64,000 nucleotides of DNA from NCBI RefSeq assembly GCF_022869785.1, contig NZ_CP094997.1:5394001-5458000 (forward strand), written 5' to 3'. Shown here piece after piece: positions 37,908 through 45,779 of the stretch. Every line of letters begins with the position of its first letter. The stretch's first letter is position 1. The stretch comes from Dyadobacter chenwenxiniae. Lineage in GTDB: Bacteria; Bacteroidota; Bacteroidia; Cytophagales; Spirosomataceae. The notes beneath the pieces were generated by a model. It searched no databases and had not been told where the DNA came from. It saw only the letters and a list, made by a program, of their open reading frames with translations. The position numbers and the translations under genes are program-made.

Positions 37908-40814
37908 GTGCATGACCAAACATATGCCGACTATCCCATTAATTTCTCTATGATGCAATTACCTGTGCCGCGGATTGAGGCTGCTCAATTCGATGATCTG
38001 GATCCGAGACAATACATTCTGATCAAAGGTGCCCGAGTGAATAATCTTAAAAATGTTGATGTTGCGATTCCACGGAACAAGCTGGTGGTAATCACGGGAT
38101 TATCCGGTTCGGGAAAATCTTCATTGGCTTTCGATACGTTGTTCGCCGAAGGGCAGCGCATGTATGTGGAAAGTCTGAGCAGTTATGCGCGGCAGTTTTT
38201 GGGCCGGATGGAAAAGCCTGAGGTGGAATATATCAAAGGCATTTCGCCCGCGATTGCCATTGAACAAAAGGTGAACACGCGGAATCCACGCTCCACGGTT
38301 GGCACTTCTACGGAAATTTATGATTATCTCAAATTGCTTTTTGCGCGCATAGGACACACTTATTCGCCTATTTCGGGGGAATTGGTTAGGAAAGATACGG
38401 TTACGGACGTTGTCAATTTTATGCTTGCGCATGAGGAGGGCACGCGCGTAATGATCCTGGCACCATTGCACATTCGCGAAGGACGCACGCAGGAGGAAGA
38501 GCTAACAATTTTATTATCAAAAGGTTATAATAGGATTTATCTCAATGATGAGGTCGTCGCTATTGAAGACATTCTAGAAAACCCGGACAATTATTCGCAG
38601 GCTGGCAACCAGGTTTTCATACTAATTGACCGCGCAGGAGTTAAGCACGATGACGAAGACACGCAATATCGCCTCTCCGATTCGGTGCAGACTGCTTTTT
38701 TTGAAGGAGAAGGCATTTGCATTGTGCAAGTCGTTAATGGCGAGCGCAAGGTTTTTTCTGACAAATTCGAGTTGGACGGCATGTCGTTTGAAGAGCCGAC
38801 CGTCAATCTTTTTAGTTTTAACAACCCTTATGGTGCCTGTAAAAGGTGTGAGGGTTTTGGTAAAATATTAGGCATTGATCCGGATCTGGTGATTCCGGAC
38901 AAAGGGTTGTCTGTGTACGAAGGCGCCATTGCTCCCTGGCGGACAGAAAAAATGGGCGAATGGCTAACGCCGCTCGTTCGCAATGCTGTAAAGTTTGATT
39001 TCCCAATCCACAGACCATATAAAGACCTTACACAGGAACAAAAAGACCTGCTCTGGACGGGTAACAAACATTTTCAGGGGCTGAATGACTTCGTCGCTGA
39101 ACTTGAAACCCAGACTTATAAAATTCAATATCGGGTAATGCTTTCGCGTTTTCGCGGCCGCACAACCTGCCCTGATTGCCGCGGATCGCGGTTGAGAAAA
39201 GATGCTTCATTTGTAAAATTGGGCGGCGCTTCTATTACTGATCTCGTTTTGATGCCCATTAAGAATGTAACTGTATTTTTTCAAAATCTCGAAATCAGCG
39301 AACATGACCGGCAGATCGCGAGGCGGGTTTTAACCGAAATTGAAACGCGTCTGGATTATATGAACCGTGTGGGTTTGGGTTATCTGACATTAAACCGCCT
39401 TACCAGCACATTATCCGGCGGAGAATTTCAGCGGATCAAACTGGCGACTTCACTGGGAAGCGCATTGGTGGGTTCCATGTATATTTTGGATGAGCCTAGC
39501 ATTGGATTGCATCCGAGAGACACGCAGCGACTTGTAGGCGTGCTGGAATCTTTACGCGATCTGGGAAATACGGTGATCGTTGTGGAGCACGAAGAGGAAG
39601 TGATGCACGCTGCGGACCAGATCATCGACATTGGCCCGGAAGCCGGAACCGGCGGCGGACATGTTGTTTTTCAGGGAAATTGGGAAGATATTTCTGATCT
39701 GAAAAACAATGGTTATATCGAAAACAATGAGACCGGCATCAAATCACACACCTTGGATTTCTTGCTTGAAAACGATTCGATCCCCGTTCCGAAAGTCAGA
39801 AGGAAATCGCTGCACCATTTGAAAATCAAGGGAGCAAGAGAAAATAACCTCAAAGAACTCGACGTAACCATTCCATTGAACACATTAACCGTTGTTACGG
39901 GCGTGAGCGGTTCTGGGAAATCAACATTGATCCGAAAAATCCTTTATCCTGCGCTGATGCGTATGAAAGGCGAGTTTAGCGAAGAAGTAGGGAAGTTTGA
40001 CGAGCTCACAGGAAGCATTGACAGGATCGAGGCCGTAGAAATGATCGACCAGAATCCGATCGGAAAATCTTCGCGTTCTAATCCGGTTACTTACATTAAA
40101 GCATACGACTATATCCGCCAGATGATGGCCGATCTGCCATTGTCAAAAGCTCGGAGCTATAAACCTTCGCATTTTTCATTCAATGTGGACGGCGGGAGAT
40201 GTGAGATTTGTCAGGGCGAAGGCCAGGTGAAGATTGAGATGCAGTTTATGGCCGACATTTATCTCAAATGTGAAGGTTGTAACGGGAAAAGGTTCAAGCA
40301 GGAAATCCAGGAAGTGCGTTACCATGAGAAAGATGTGGCTGAAATCCTGGATATGACTGTGGATGAAGCCATTGAATTCTTTAAACCAACTGAACCAAAG
40401 CTGGTTGAAAAGCTGATGCCTTTGCAGGAAGTGGGATTGGGTTATGTGGGTTTGGGACAATCTTCCAATACGTTGTCAGGCGGAGAAGCGCAGCGTGTGA
40501 AGCTGGCCTCTTTCTTAGGAAAAGGCTCCTCTAATAAAGGCAAAACGCTTTTTATCTTTGACGAACCAACAACCGGGTTGCATTTCCACGACATTAAAAA
40601 ACTCTTGAAAGCCATTAATGCATTGGTGGACCAGGGCGATAGCGTGATCATTATCGAGCATAATATGGAAATCATCAAAAGCGCTGACTGGATTCTGGAC
40701 CTTGGCCCGGAAGGCGGCGACGGCGGAGGTTATCTCACATTTGCCGGAACGCCCGAAGAAATGGCGAAGATCGAAGACAATTATACCGCGGCATTTCTAA
40801 AAGACAAAATCTGA
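37908..40814 (+). CDS. uvrA: Excinuclease ABC subunit A
   Basis: Damage-recognition ATPase of nucleotide excision repair. The frame gives 968 residues from GTG 37908; ATG 37950 (14 residues later) is an equally plausible start. Two ABC modules are complete: Walker A ITGLSGSGKSSLAFDT and VTGVSGSGKSTLI, with signatures LSGGEFQRIKLA and LSGGEAQRVKLA. Zinc clusters are visible as CKRC and CPDC, and as CEIC and CEGC. The N-terminal sequence RYVESLSSYARQFLGRM type is conserved. This is UvrA proper, not a truncated UvrA2. Confidence 0.96.
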   Translation: MHDQTYADYPINFSMMQLPVPRIEAAQFDDLDPRQYILIKGARVNNLKNVDVAIPRNKLVVITGLSGSGKSSLAFDTLFAEGQRMYVESLSSYARQFLGRMEKPEVEYIKGISPAIAIEQKVNTRNPRSTVGTSTEIYDYLKLLFARIGHTYSPISGELVRKDTVTDVVNFMLAHEEGTRVMILAPLHIREGRTQEEELTILLSKGYNRIYLNDEVVAIEDILENPDNYSQAGNQVFILIDRAGVKHDDEDTQYRLSDSVQTAFFEGEGICIVQVVNGERKVFSDKFELDGMSFEEPTVNLFSFNNPYGACKRCEGFGKILGIDPDLVIPDKGLSVYEGAIAPWRTEKMGEWLTPLVRNAVKFDFPIHRPYKDLTQEQKDLLWTGNKHFQGLNDFVAELETQTYKIQYRVMLSRFRGRTTCPDCRGSRLRKDASFVKLGGASITDLVLMPIKNVTVFFQNLEISEHDRQIARRVLTEIETRLDYMNRVGLGYLTLNRLTSTLSGGEFQRIKLATSLGSALVGSMYILDEPSIGLHPRDTQRLVGVLESLRDLGNTVIVVEHEEEVMHAADQIIDIGPEAGTGGGHVVFQGNWEDISDLKNNGYIENNETGIKSHTLDFLLENDSIPVPKVRRKSLHHLKIKGARENNLKELDVTIPLNTLTVVTGVSGSGKSTLIRKILYPALMRMKGEFSEEVGKFDELTGSIDRIEAVEMIDQNPIGKSSRSNPVTYIKAYDYIRQMMADLPLSKARSYKPSHFSFNVDGGRCEICQGEGQVKIEMQFMADIYLKCEGCNGKRFKQEIQEVRYHEKDVAEILDMTVDEAIEFFKPTEPKLVEKLMPLQEVGLGYVGLGQSSNTLSGGEAQRVKLASFLGKGSSNKGKTLFIFDEPTTGLHFHDIKKLLKAINALVDQGDSVIIIEHNMEIIKSADWILDLGPEGGDGGGYLTFAGTPEEMAKIEDNYTAAFLKDKI

Positions 40815-40905
40815 CCAAATAGCCCGATTACATCGAAGAATCGTAGATTAGGCAGTAAAGACAATAAGAAAAAGCCTTATTGAACTGAAACCAAAAGCGA
40901 TTTTT

Positions 40906-41742
40906 ATGAAGTTATATAAAGCAGAAAACGGCATCCTGCTGGAAAGAGACGATCTTTTTTATCGTTTGCATGAGACCGACTGGGATCTGGCAGTAAACAG
41001 GGACGATCTGTACGAGTGGCTGGAAATACAAATTGAAAGCCTCATTCCGATTACTTTCACGGACGATGTTCCTATGCCGGAAATCCTGGCGCCTATTGGT
41101 TCTCAGGAGGTTTGGGCATCAGGCGTAACCTATTTCAGAAGCCGCACGGCCCGCATGGAAGAATCTGAAAAAGCAGGTGGCGGAAGCTTCTACGACCGCG
41201 TTTATGAAGCCGAAAGACCTGAGCTTTTCTTTAAATCAACGGCCTGGCGGGTTGTGGGCAACCACGGAACCGTTCGCATTCGCCGTGATTCTACCTGGGA
41301 TGTGCCCGAACCAGAGCTCACATTGTTTGCATCTTCGTCAGGAGCATTAGTGGGTTATACCATTGGAAATGACATGAGTTCGCGGAGCATTGAAGGCGAA
41401 AACCCTTTGTACTTGCCTCAGGCTAAGTCTTATACAGGAAGTGCCGCGCTCGGGCCGTGCTTACTTGTTCCCGAATTTCCGTTAGGCGATGATACAGTGA
41501 TTGATATTGCCATTGTCCGTTCAGGTGAAGAAGTTTTCAGCGGCGAGGTGACATTATCCCAGATGAAACGCAAGCCGGAAGAACTGCTTCAATATCTGTT
41601 CCGTGAAATGTCCTTCCCGCACGGCGCTTACCTCATGACCGGCACCGGCATCATTCCCCCATCCGATTTTACATTACAACAGGGCGATATCGTTCATATT
41701 TCCATCGAACCCATTGGAACGTTGACAAACGTGGTAGGCTGA
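40906..41742 (+). CDS. Fumarylacetoacetate hydrolase family protein
   Basis: A 278-residue FAH-fold enzyme. Metal-binding acids lie in the motif around PEPELTLF and in GNDMSSRSIEGENPL; LGPCLLVP and the C-terminal GTGIIPPSDFTLQQGDIV are family features. Members hydrolyse or isomerise 2-oxo acids in aromatic or sugar-acid catabolism. The N-terminal 90 residues resemble 2-keto-3-deoxy sugar-acid dehydratase-type members more than true FAH. The substrate is undetermined and the gene stands alone. Confidence 0.83.
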   Translation: MKLYKAENGILLERDDLFYRLHETDWDLAVNRDDLYEWLEIQIESLIPITFTDDVPMPEILAPIGSQEVWASGVTYFRSRTARMEESEKAGGGSFYDRVYEAERPELFFKSTAWRVVGNHGTVRIRRDSTWDVPEPELTLFASSSGALVGYTIGNDMSSRSIEGENPLYLPQAKSYTGSAALGPCLLVPEFPLGDDTVIDIAIVRSGEEVFSGEVTLSQMKRKPEELLQYLFREMSFPHGAYLMTGTGIIPPSDFTLQQGDIVHISIEPIGTLTNVVG

Positions 41743-41751
41743 AAAAACAAA

Positions 41752-41778
41752 AAGCTGCAACTTTAATAGTTGCAGCTT
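41752..41778 (-). terminator. Intrinsic terminator after the 42186 secreted protein gene
   Basis: A perfect 11-bp stem, AAGCTGCAACT / AGTTGCAGCTT, with a 5-nt loop. On the minus strand it is followed by TTTTGTTTTTT, so it mainly stops transcripts of the small gene at 41803-42186. It may also act weakly on the plus-strand FAH gene. Confidence 0.8.
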
Positions 41779-41802
41779 AATTCATGATGAATGTTTGGCG
41801 GA

Positions 41803-42186
41803 TCAGCTCGGCAATCCGATGAATGCATAAATCGTGCAGCGAACGAAGGCGATCAACTTAGTAACGATTGAATCATCGCTGCCGTTGTCTTCCTCATTGG
41901 TAAAGAAAGAAGACGGCCCTGCTTCCAGAATTCTTTCATTTAATGTCATCGGTTCAGTATTGCTGCTGAATTGTGCGGTAAATGCTGTAACGCGTTTGAC
42001 ACTTGCATGATGCTTAACCACTTTCGATGGTCTCGCTTTTTTTGCAACAATGCGTTCGCTTGGCTGCGTACACTCTTTGCCTGCCTGTAACTTTTTGTGG
42101 GCTACAAACATGTTGTGAGAGTATCCCGTTGCCCCAGCTTGAAGGCTGAAAAGGACTAGGAGTGTAAGTATTTTAATTGTTTTCAT
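41803..42186 (-). CDS. Small exported protein of unknown function
   Basis: 127 residues with a good signal peptide (KTIKILTLLVLFSLQAGATG). The central part is basic (KKARPSKVVKHHASVKRV), and the C-terminus has a hydrophobic stretch (IVTKLIAFVRCTIYAFIGLP) that could be a membrane anchor. No domain is recognised. It has its own terminator and a 330-bp upstream gap. Confidence 0.6.
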   Translation of the reverse strand: MKTIKILTLLVLFSLQAGATGYSHNMFVAHKKLQAGKECTQPSERIVAKKARPSKVVKHHASVKRVTAFTAQFSSNTEPMTLNERILEAGPSSFFTNEEDNGSDDSIVTKLIAFVRCTIYAFIGLPS

Positions 42187-42461
42187 GGCTATGTTTCGGT
42201 CGTTCAGAGAAAAATCAGGATGCGATTCTGTTGTAACTAATTGACTCTACAAATATATATGTTTTATTAGGTATCTTGCAATACATAGTACCTTGTTTTT
42301 AACAATTTTTAGGAAAATTTTTTTAAACCCCTAAAAATGTTGAACGGTAACACATTTGTATTAATAGATGTAAATATAATTTAAAAGGTTGCAGCTCAGG
42401 AATAAAAAAAGACGAAACGCGTAATTTGACTGCTGAAATGTAGTAGATGACCGATAAAACA
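42187..42461. other. AT-rich intergenic region upstream of the small exported gene
   Basis: No gene is seen. GGTATCTTGCAATACATAGTACC, an imperfect dyad with GGTA/TACC ends, lies at 42270-42292. ATTTTTAGG (42305-42313) and CCTAAAAAT (42330-42338) are perfect inverted arms. Both lie 85-150 bp upstream of the gene and may be regulatory. Confidence 0.4.
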
Positions 42462-42493
42462 AAAACGCCGGAACAAGCTCGTTCCGGCGTTTT
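42462..42493 (-). terminator. Intrinsic terminator after der
   Basis: A perfect 13-bp stem, AAAACGCCGGAAC / GTTCCGGCGTTTT, with a 6-nt loop. It lies 24 bp past the der stop codon on the minus strand. Confidence 0.85.
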
Positions 42494-42516
42494 GCCTTGG
42501 TTTAACTTGCTGTAAT

Positions 42517-43827
42517 TTATTTTTCCCGGAAGAAAATAGTGATCGGCACACCCGAAAAATCGAAGTTTTCGCGCATCCTGTTTTCCAGATAGCGCAAGTA
42601 AGGTTCTTTCACGTGCTTCGGATTACTGCTGAAAAACACGAATGTCGGTGAAGGCGTTGGCAGCTGGATCATATATTTAATGTTGATATATTTTCCTCTG
42701 TCTGCCGGTGGCGGATATTTTTCAATTTCAGCCTGCATAACTTCGTTCAGTTTCGAAGTCGTGATTTTCTTGGTTTTGTTTTTATAAACCTCCATTGCCT
42801 TTTCCATCACCTGGTGAATGCGCTGCTTTTCAACAACGGAAGCAAAAATGATAGGCATATAGTTCATCGGAGCAAGTCTTTCCAGCAATGCTTTCTTGAA
42901 AGTGTCAGCGGTTTTGGAATCCTTTTCAACCAAATCCCACTTATTCACCATAATCACAATTCCCTTCTTCGCCTTATCAGCCTGACCGATAATGTTCATA
43001 TCCTGACCTTCGAGGCCCAATGTTGCATCCAAAAGAATGATACAAACATCTGATTCCTCCATCGCCTTCACCGAACGCAACGTGGAATAATACTCAATGT
43101 CTTCGTTAACGCGTGATTTGCGGCGAAGTCCGGCTGTGTCTGTCAGGATAAATTCCATCCCGAATGCATTGTAATGCGTGTGGATGGCGTCGCGCGTGGT
43201 GCCGGCAATGTCCGTCACAATGCTCCTGTCCGTGCCTGTAAGCACATTCAGGAAAGAGGATTTACCTACATTCGGTCGTCCCATGATCGCAATACGCGGG
43301 ATTCCAGCTTCGGGATCTTCAATGCCGGCGGTTTCAAAATGCGTGATTACCTGATCCAGCAACTCCCCTGTTCCAAAACCGGTTTGTGCGGAAATAGCGA
43401 AAATCTGATCGCCTAATCCCAATTCGTAAAATTCAGCAGCAGACTGATAACGTTCCTGTGTTTCCGCTTTGTTGGCCACCAGATAAACGGGCTTATTAAT
43501 ACGTCTGAGCACATTTGCGAAATCCTTATCCAGATCCGTCAAACCCGTCATTGTATCCACCATGAACAAAACCACCGTGGATTCTTCCAATGCAAGCTCA
43601 ACCTGCTCACGAATTGCTCCTTCAAAAATATCTTCTGAACCAACGACATAACCGCCGGTGTCGATTACTGTAAAATATTGATCGGTCCATTCCCCATAAC
43701 CATAATGGCGGTCACGGGTAACGCCGCTCTGGTTGTCCATGATCGCTTTACGGCTCTCCGTAAGGCGGTTAAATAATGTGGATTTGCCCACATTCGGACG
43801 CCCAACAATTGAAATAATATTTGCCAT
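42517..43827 (-). CDS. der: Ribosome biogenesis GTPase Der (EngA)
   Basis: Double-GTPase needed for 50S subunit maturation, 436 residues. The two G domains each show G1 (GRPNVGKSTLFN, then GRPNVGKSSFLN), G3 (DTGGY, DTAGL) and G4 (NKAE, NKWD). A C-terminal KH-like domain follows (MEVYKNKTKKITTSKLN). It is 65 bp downstream of era on the same strand, so the two ribosome-assembly GTPases are likely co-expressed. Confidence 0.96.
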   Translation of the reverse strand: MANIISIVGRPNVGKSTLFNRLTESRKAIMDNQSGVTRDRHYGYGEWTDQYFTVIDTGGYVVGSEDIFEGAIREQVELALEESTVVLFMVDTMTGLTDLDKDFANVLRRINKPVYLVANKAETQERYQSAAEFYELGLGDQIFAISAQTGFGTGELLDQVITHFETAGIEDPEAGIPRIAIMGRPNVGKSSFLNVLTGTDRSIVTDIAGTTRDAIHTHYNAFGMEFILTDTAGLRRKSRVNEDIEYYSTLRSVKAMEESDVCIILLDATLGLEGQDMNIIGQADKAKKGIVIMVNKWDLVEKDSKTADTFKKALLERLAPMNYMPIIFASVVEKQRIHQVMEKAMEVYKNKTKKITTSKLNEVMQAEIEKYPPPADRGKYINIKYMIQLPTPSPTFVFFSSNPKHVKEPYLRYLENRMRENFDFSGVPITIFFREK

Positions 43828-43892
43828 TTTGTATTAATTAATGTGGTCCAAACGACTCGAAAACCTGCCGTCCTTCTTTCTTTTATTATAAA

Positions 43893-44816
43893 TTATTCGT
43901 CGTAGCCAAACTGTCTCAGTTTGTTTTCTTTGCTTCTCCAATCCGGCTCAACCCGCACATGTTGTTCCAAAAACACTTTTTTCCCAAAAAACGCTTCCAT
44001 ATCATGTCTGGCCTGCGTCCCGATTTTTTTCAGCATTTCGCCTTTTTCTCCAATAATGATGCCTTTCTGGCTTTTGCGTTCCACAAGGATTTCCGCGCGG
44101 ATGACGATCATGTCGTCCCGTTCTTTGAATTCTGTAATTACGACTTCGGAGCTGTATGGAATTTCCTGGCGATAATTAAGGAAGATCTTTTCGCGGATCA
44201 TTTCAGAAGCAAAGAAACGCTCCGGCTTATCGGTTAGTTCATCTTCGCCAAAATACGGCGGGTGAAATGGTAATCTGGTAATTACGGCATCAAAAAGCGT
44301 TGCAATGTTCGCCTGGTGCAATGCAGAAATCGGCACAATGGCGTCCGGCTGGATCGCAGCTTCCCACTCCGCCATTTTAAGATCAACGTGCTCCTGGTCT
44401 GATAAATCAATTTTATTCAAAACCAGCACAACCGGTGCATCAGCGCGTTTCAGCAACGGCAGCACTTCATGATCCGCCACTTTCTCTCCTATTTCCGCCA
44501 CGAACAAAACCACGTCCGCGTCTTCCAATGAGCCTTTTACAAAAGTCATCATTGAATCGTGCAGCTTGTAAGCCGGCTTGATCACGCCGGGCGTATCCGA
44601 ATAAACCAGCTGAAACGGGATATCTTCATGCTTACCATTCAGAATTCCCATAATGCGGTGCCGTGTGGTCTGGGCTTTCGAGGTAATGATTGACATCCTC
44701 TCGCCCACCAGGACGTTCATCAGAGTGGATTTACCAACATTTGGCTTACCAATAATGCTGACGAAACCCGCGCGGTGGTTGCGGAAAGGGATTGCTATTT
44801 CTGTCTTGTCTTCCAT
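43893..44816 (-). CDS. era: GTPase Era
   Basis: Ribosome-assembly GTPase that binds the 3' end of 16S rRNA, 307 residues. G1 is GKPNVGKSTLMN, G3 is DTPGV and G4 is NKID. The C-terminal KH domain reads KGIIIGEKGEMLKKIGTQARHDME. It lies upstream of der and divergent from the initiator tRNA gene. Confidence 0.96.
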   Translation of the reverse strand: MEDKTEIAIPFRNHRAGFVSIIGKPNVGKSTLMNVLVGERMSIITSKAQTTRHRIMGILNGKHEDIPFQLVYSDTPGVIKPAYKLHDSMMTFVKGSLEDADVVLFVAEIGEKVADHEVLPLLKRADAPVVLVLNKIDLSDQEHVDLKMAEWEAAIQPDAIVPISALHQANIATLFDAVITRLPFHPPYFGEDELTDKPERFFASEMIREKIFLNYRQEIPYSSEVVITEFKERDDMIVIRAEILVERKSQKGIIIGEKGEMLKKIGTQARHDMEAFFGKKVFLEQHVRVEPDWRSKENKLRQFGYDE

Positions 44817-44925
44817 GTGTTACTTAAAAATCACACAAAAGTACGGTTTTCCGCCCATGAAATTGCTATAAATGATTGTGAAGGAGCATGATTACAAAAA
44901 AACAGCATTTATTTTTCTCTAAAAA

Positions 44926-44958
44926 GTTGCGTTATATTCAAAAATAGTGGTATGTTTG
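44926..44958 (+). promoter_or_regulatory. Promoter of the initiator tRNA gene
   Basis: TATGTTTG at 44951-44958 matches TAnnTTTG, with GTTG at 44926-44929 near the -33 position. The tRNA begins 20 bp further on. Confidence 0.6.
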
Positions 44959-44977
44959 CACTCCAATTCAACAACAC

Positions 44978-45050
<73 letters not shown>

Positions 45051-45054
45051 CAAG

Positions 45055-45088
45055 AAAAAGGTCGCAAACGAAAGTTCGCGGCCTTTTT
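45055..45088 (+). terminator. Terminator of the initiator tRNA (copy 1)
   Basis: Stem AAAAAGGTCGC / GCGGCCTTTTT (one G-U pair), an A-C mismatch, then AAC-GAAA-GTT: an inner stem closed by a GNRA-type GAAA tetraloop. It begins 4 nt after the tRNA discriminator base. Confidence 0.85.
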
Positions 45089-45206
45089 GCGTTTCCGGGC
45101 AGTTGCTAGCCCATTGGGGGTCGATCGCGACTATGGAATACTACTCGCCATCATAACCCAAAGGTCGCTGGTTCGAGCGGCGGGCGATCCCGGCCAGCTC
45201 CCGCTA
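45089..45206 (+). pseudogene. tRNA-fMet-like module with loop insertions, copy 1
   Basis: The D stem is GGGC (45097-45100) / GCCC (45109-45112), where the real tRNA has GAGC/GCTC: a paired change. The anticodon stem TTGGG/CCCAA (45114-45118, 45157-45161) is unchanged but holds a 32-nt insertion before TCATAA. The T stem GCTGG/CCAGC (45167-45171, 45194-45198) is unchanged but the T loop carries CGGCGGGCGATCCCGG in place of one T. The 3' acceptor strand is intact, but the 5' strand (TGCGTTT) pairs at only about three positions, so normal tRNA function is unlikely. Confidence 0.75.
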
Positions 45207-45210
45207 CAAG

Positions 45211-45244
45211 AAAAAGGTCGCAAACGAAAGTTCGCGGCCTTTTT
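45211..45244 (+). terminator. Terminator hairpin, copy 2
   Basis: Identical to copy 1, including the GAAA tetraloop. It follows the first tRNA-like module. Confidence 0.8.
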
Positions 45245-45362
45245 GCGTTTCCGGGCAGTTGCTAGCCCATTGGGGGTCGATCGCGACTATGGAATACTAC
45301 TCGCCATCATAACCCAAAGGTCGCTGGTTCGAGCGGCGGGCGATCCCGGCCAGCTCCCGCTA
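45245..45362 (+). pseudogene. tRNA-fMet-like module with loop insertions, copy 2
   Basis: Same sequence as the first module, shifted by 156 bp: the same paired D-stem change, 32-nt anticodon-loop insertion and T-loop hairpin insertion. Identity between the two modules points to a recent duplication or to gene conversion. Confidence 0.75.
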
Positions 45363-45366
45363 CAAG

Positions 45367-45400
45367 AAAAAGGTCGCAAACGAAAATTCGCGGCCTTTTT
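45367..45400 (+). terminator. Terminator hairpin, copy 3 (one base changed)
   Basis: Same outer stem; a G to A change at 45386 weakens the inner AAC/GTT stem. It closes the array. Confidence 0.75.
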
Positions 45401-45415
45401 GCGTTTTTGAGTACT

Positions 45416-45466
45416 GCTAATCCTAGCCCGTTGGGGTCGATCGCGACTCCAAATTTAGCCATTAGC
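45416..45466 (+). repeat. Nested inverted repeat, flanking remnant of the array
   Basis: Outer arms GCTAAT (45416-45421) and ATTAGC (45461-45466) enclose TTGGGGTCG (45431-45439), ATCG, CGACTCCAA (45444-45452), a 9-bp stem with one G-T pair. TAGCCCGTTGGGGTCGATCG here closely matches part of each 156-bp unit, so the units look like a mosaic of tRNA and this flank. Confidence 0.6.
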
Positions 45467-45779
45467 TTAGTCAGCCGAAATAAAAAGAAAGGAATGTCTC
45501 GGACACCTCTGGATGACCTGAAAGGCTTGATCTTACATGGAGAGACTCCGCGGCTTTTTAAAAACTAAGGTCCGCGGATACTAGTCGACTGGACCGAGTA
45601 GTGCCTGGACGATTGGGAGATTTTACGGTATTAACGGCAGGGATCTGCTGCGCCAATTCGGATCGCCGAGGCGATTGTGATTTTCAGAGTGGGTTTAAGG
45701 CTTGGAACCAATGAAACCGTTTTAAAACACGGCTGCTAGTTCCTCAAAACGTGACTCGTCTTTATCCATTATAAATTTA
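45467..45779. other. Non-coding region with several short dyads between the tRNA array and dxs
   Basis: No gene is recognised. Short perfect dyads are frequent: CCGCGG at 45548-45553 and 45572-45577, GGTCC/GGACC arms (45569-45573, 45591-45595), ATCGCC-GA-GGCGAT (45662-45675) and GTTTTAAAAC (45719-45728). It may be decayed sequence or an unrecognised structured RNA; I cannot tell which. Confidence 0.4.

Larger units (their letters stand above)
45051..45362 (+). repeat. Two identical 156-bp tandem units made of a terminator plus a tRNA-fMet-like module
   Basis: Copies lie at 45051-45206 and 45207-45362 and appear identical base for base. Each starts with the CAAG that follows the tRNA, then the terminator hairpin, then a tRNA-like module ending in the tRNA acceptor sequence TCCCGCTA. 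A third partial copy (45363-about 45404) contains only the terminator, with one change. The period is divisible by three, so a spurious open frame crosses the array. Confidence 0.92.

Noticed and set aside
45051..45362. The tandem array as a CRISPR
   Set aside because: Only two full units exist, with no short direct repeats separated by unique spacers and no cas genes nearby. The content is tRNA- and terminator-derived.
45089..45362. The tRNA-like modules as extra functional tRNA-fMet genes
   Set aside because: The anticodon loop and T loop are interrupted and the 5' acceptor strand is mostly unpaired, so normal folding and charging are unlikely.
45087..45410. A 107-codon open frame containing two 52-residue repeats
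   Set aside because: The frame exists only because the 156-bp repeat unit is divisible by three. It runs through terminators and tRNA-derived sequence and has no protein-like features.
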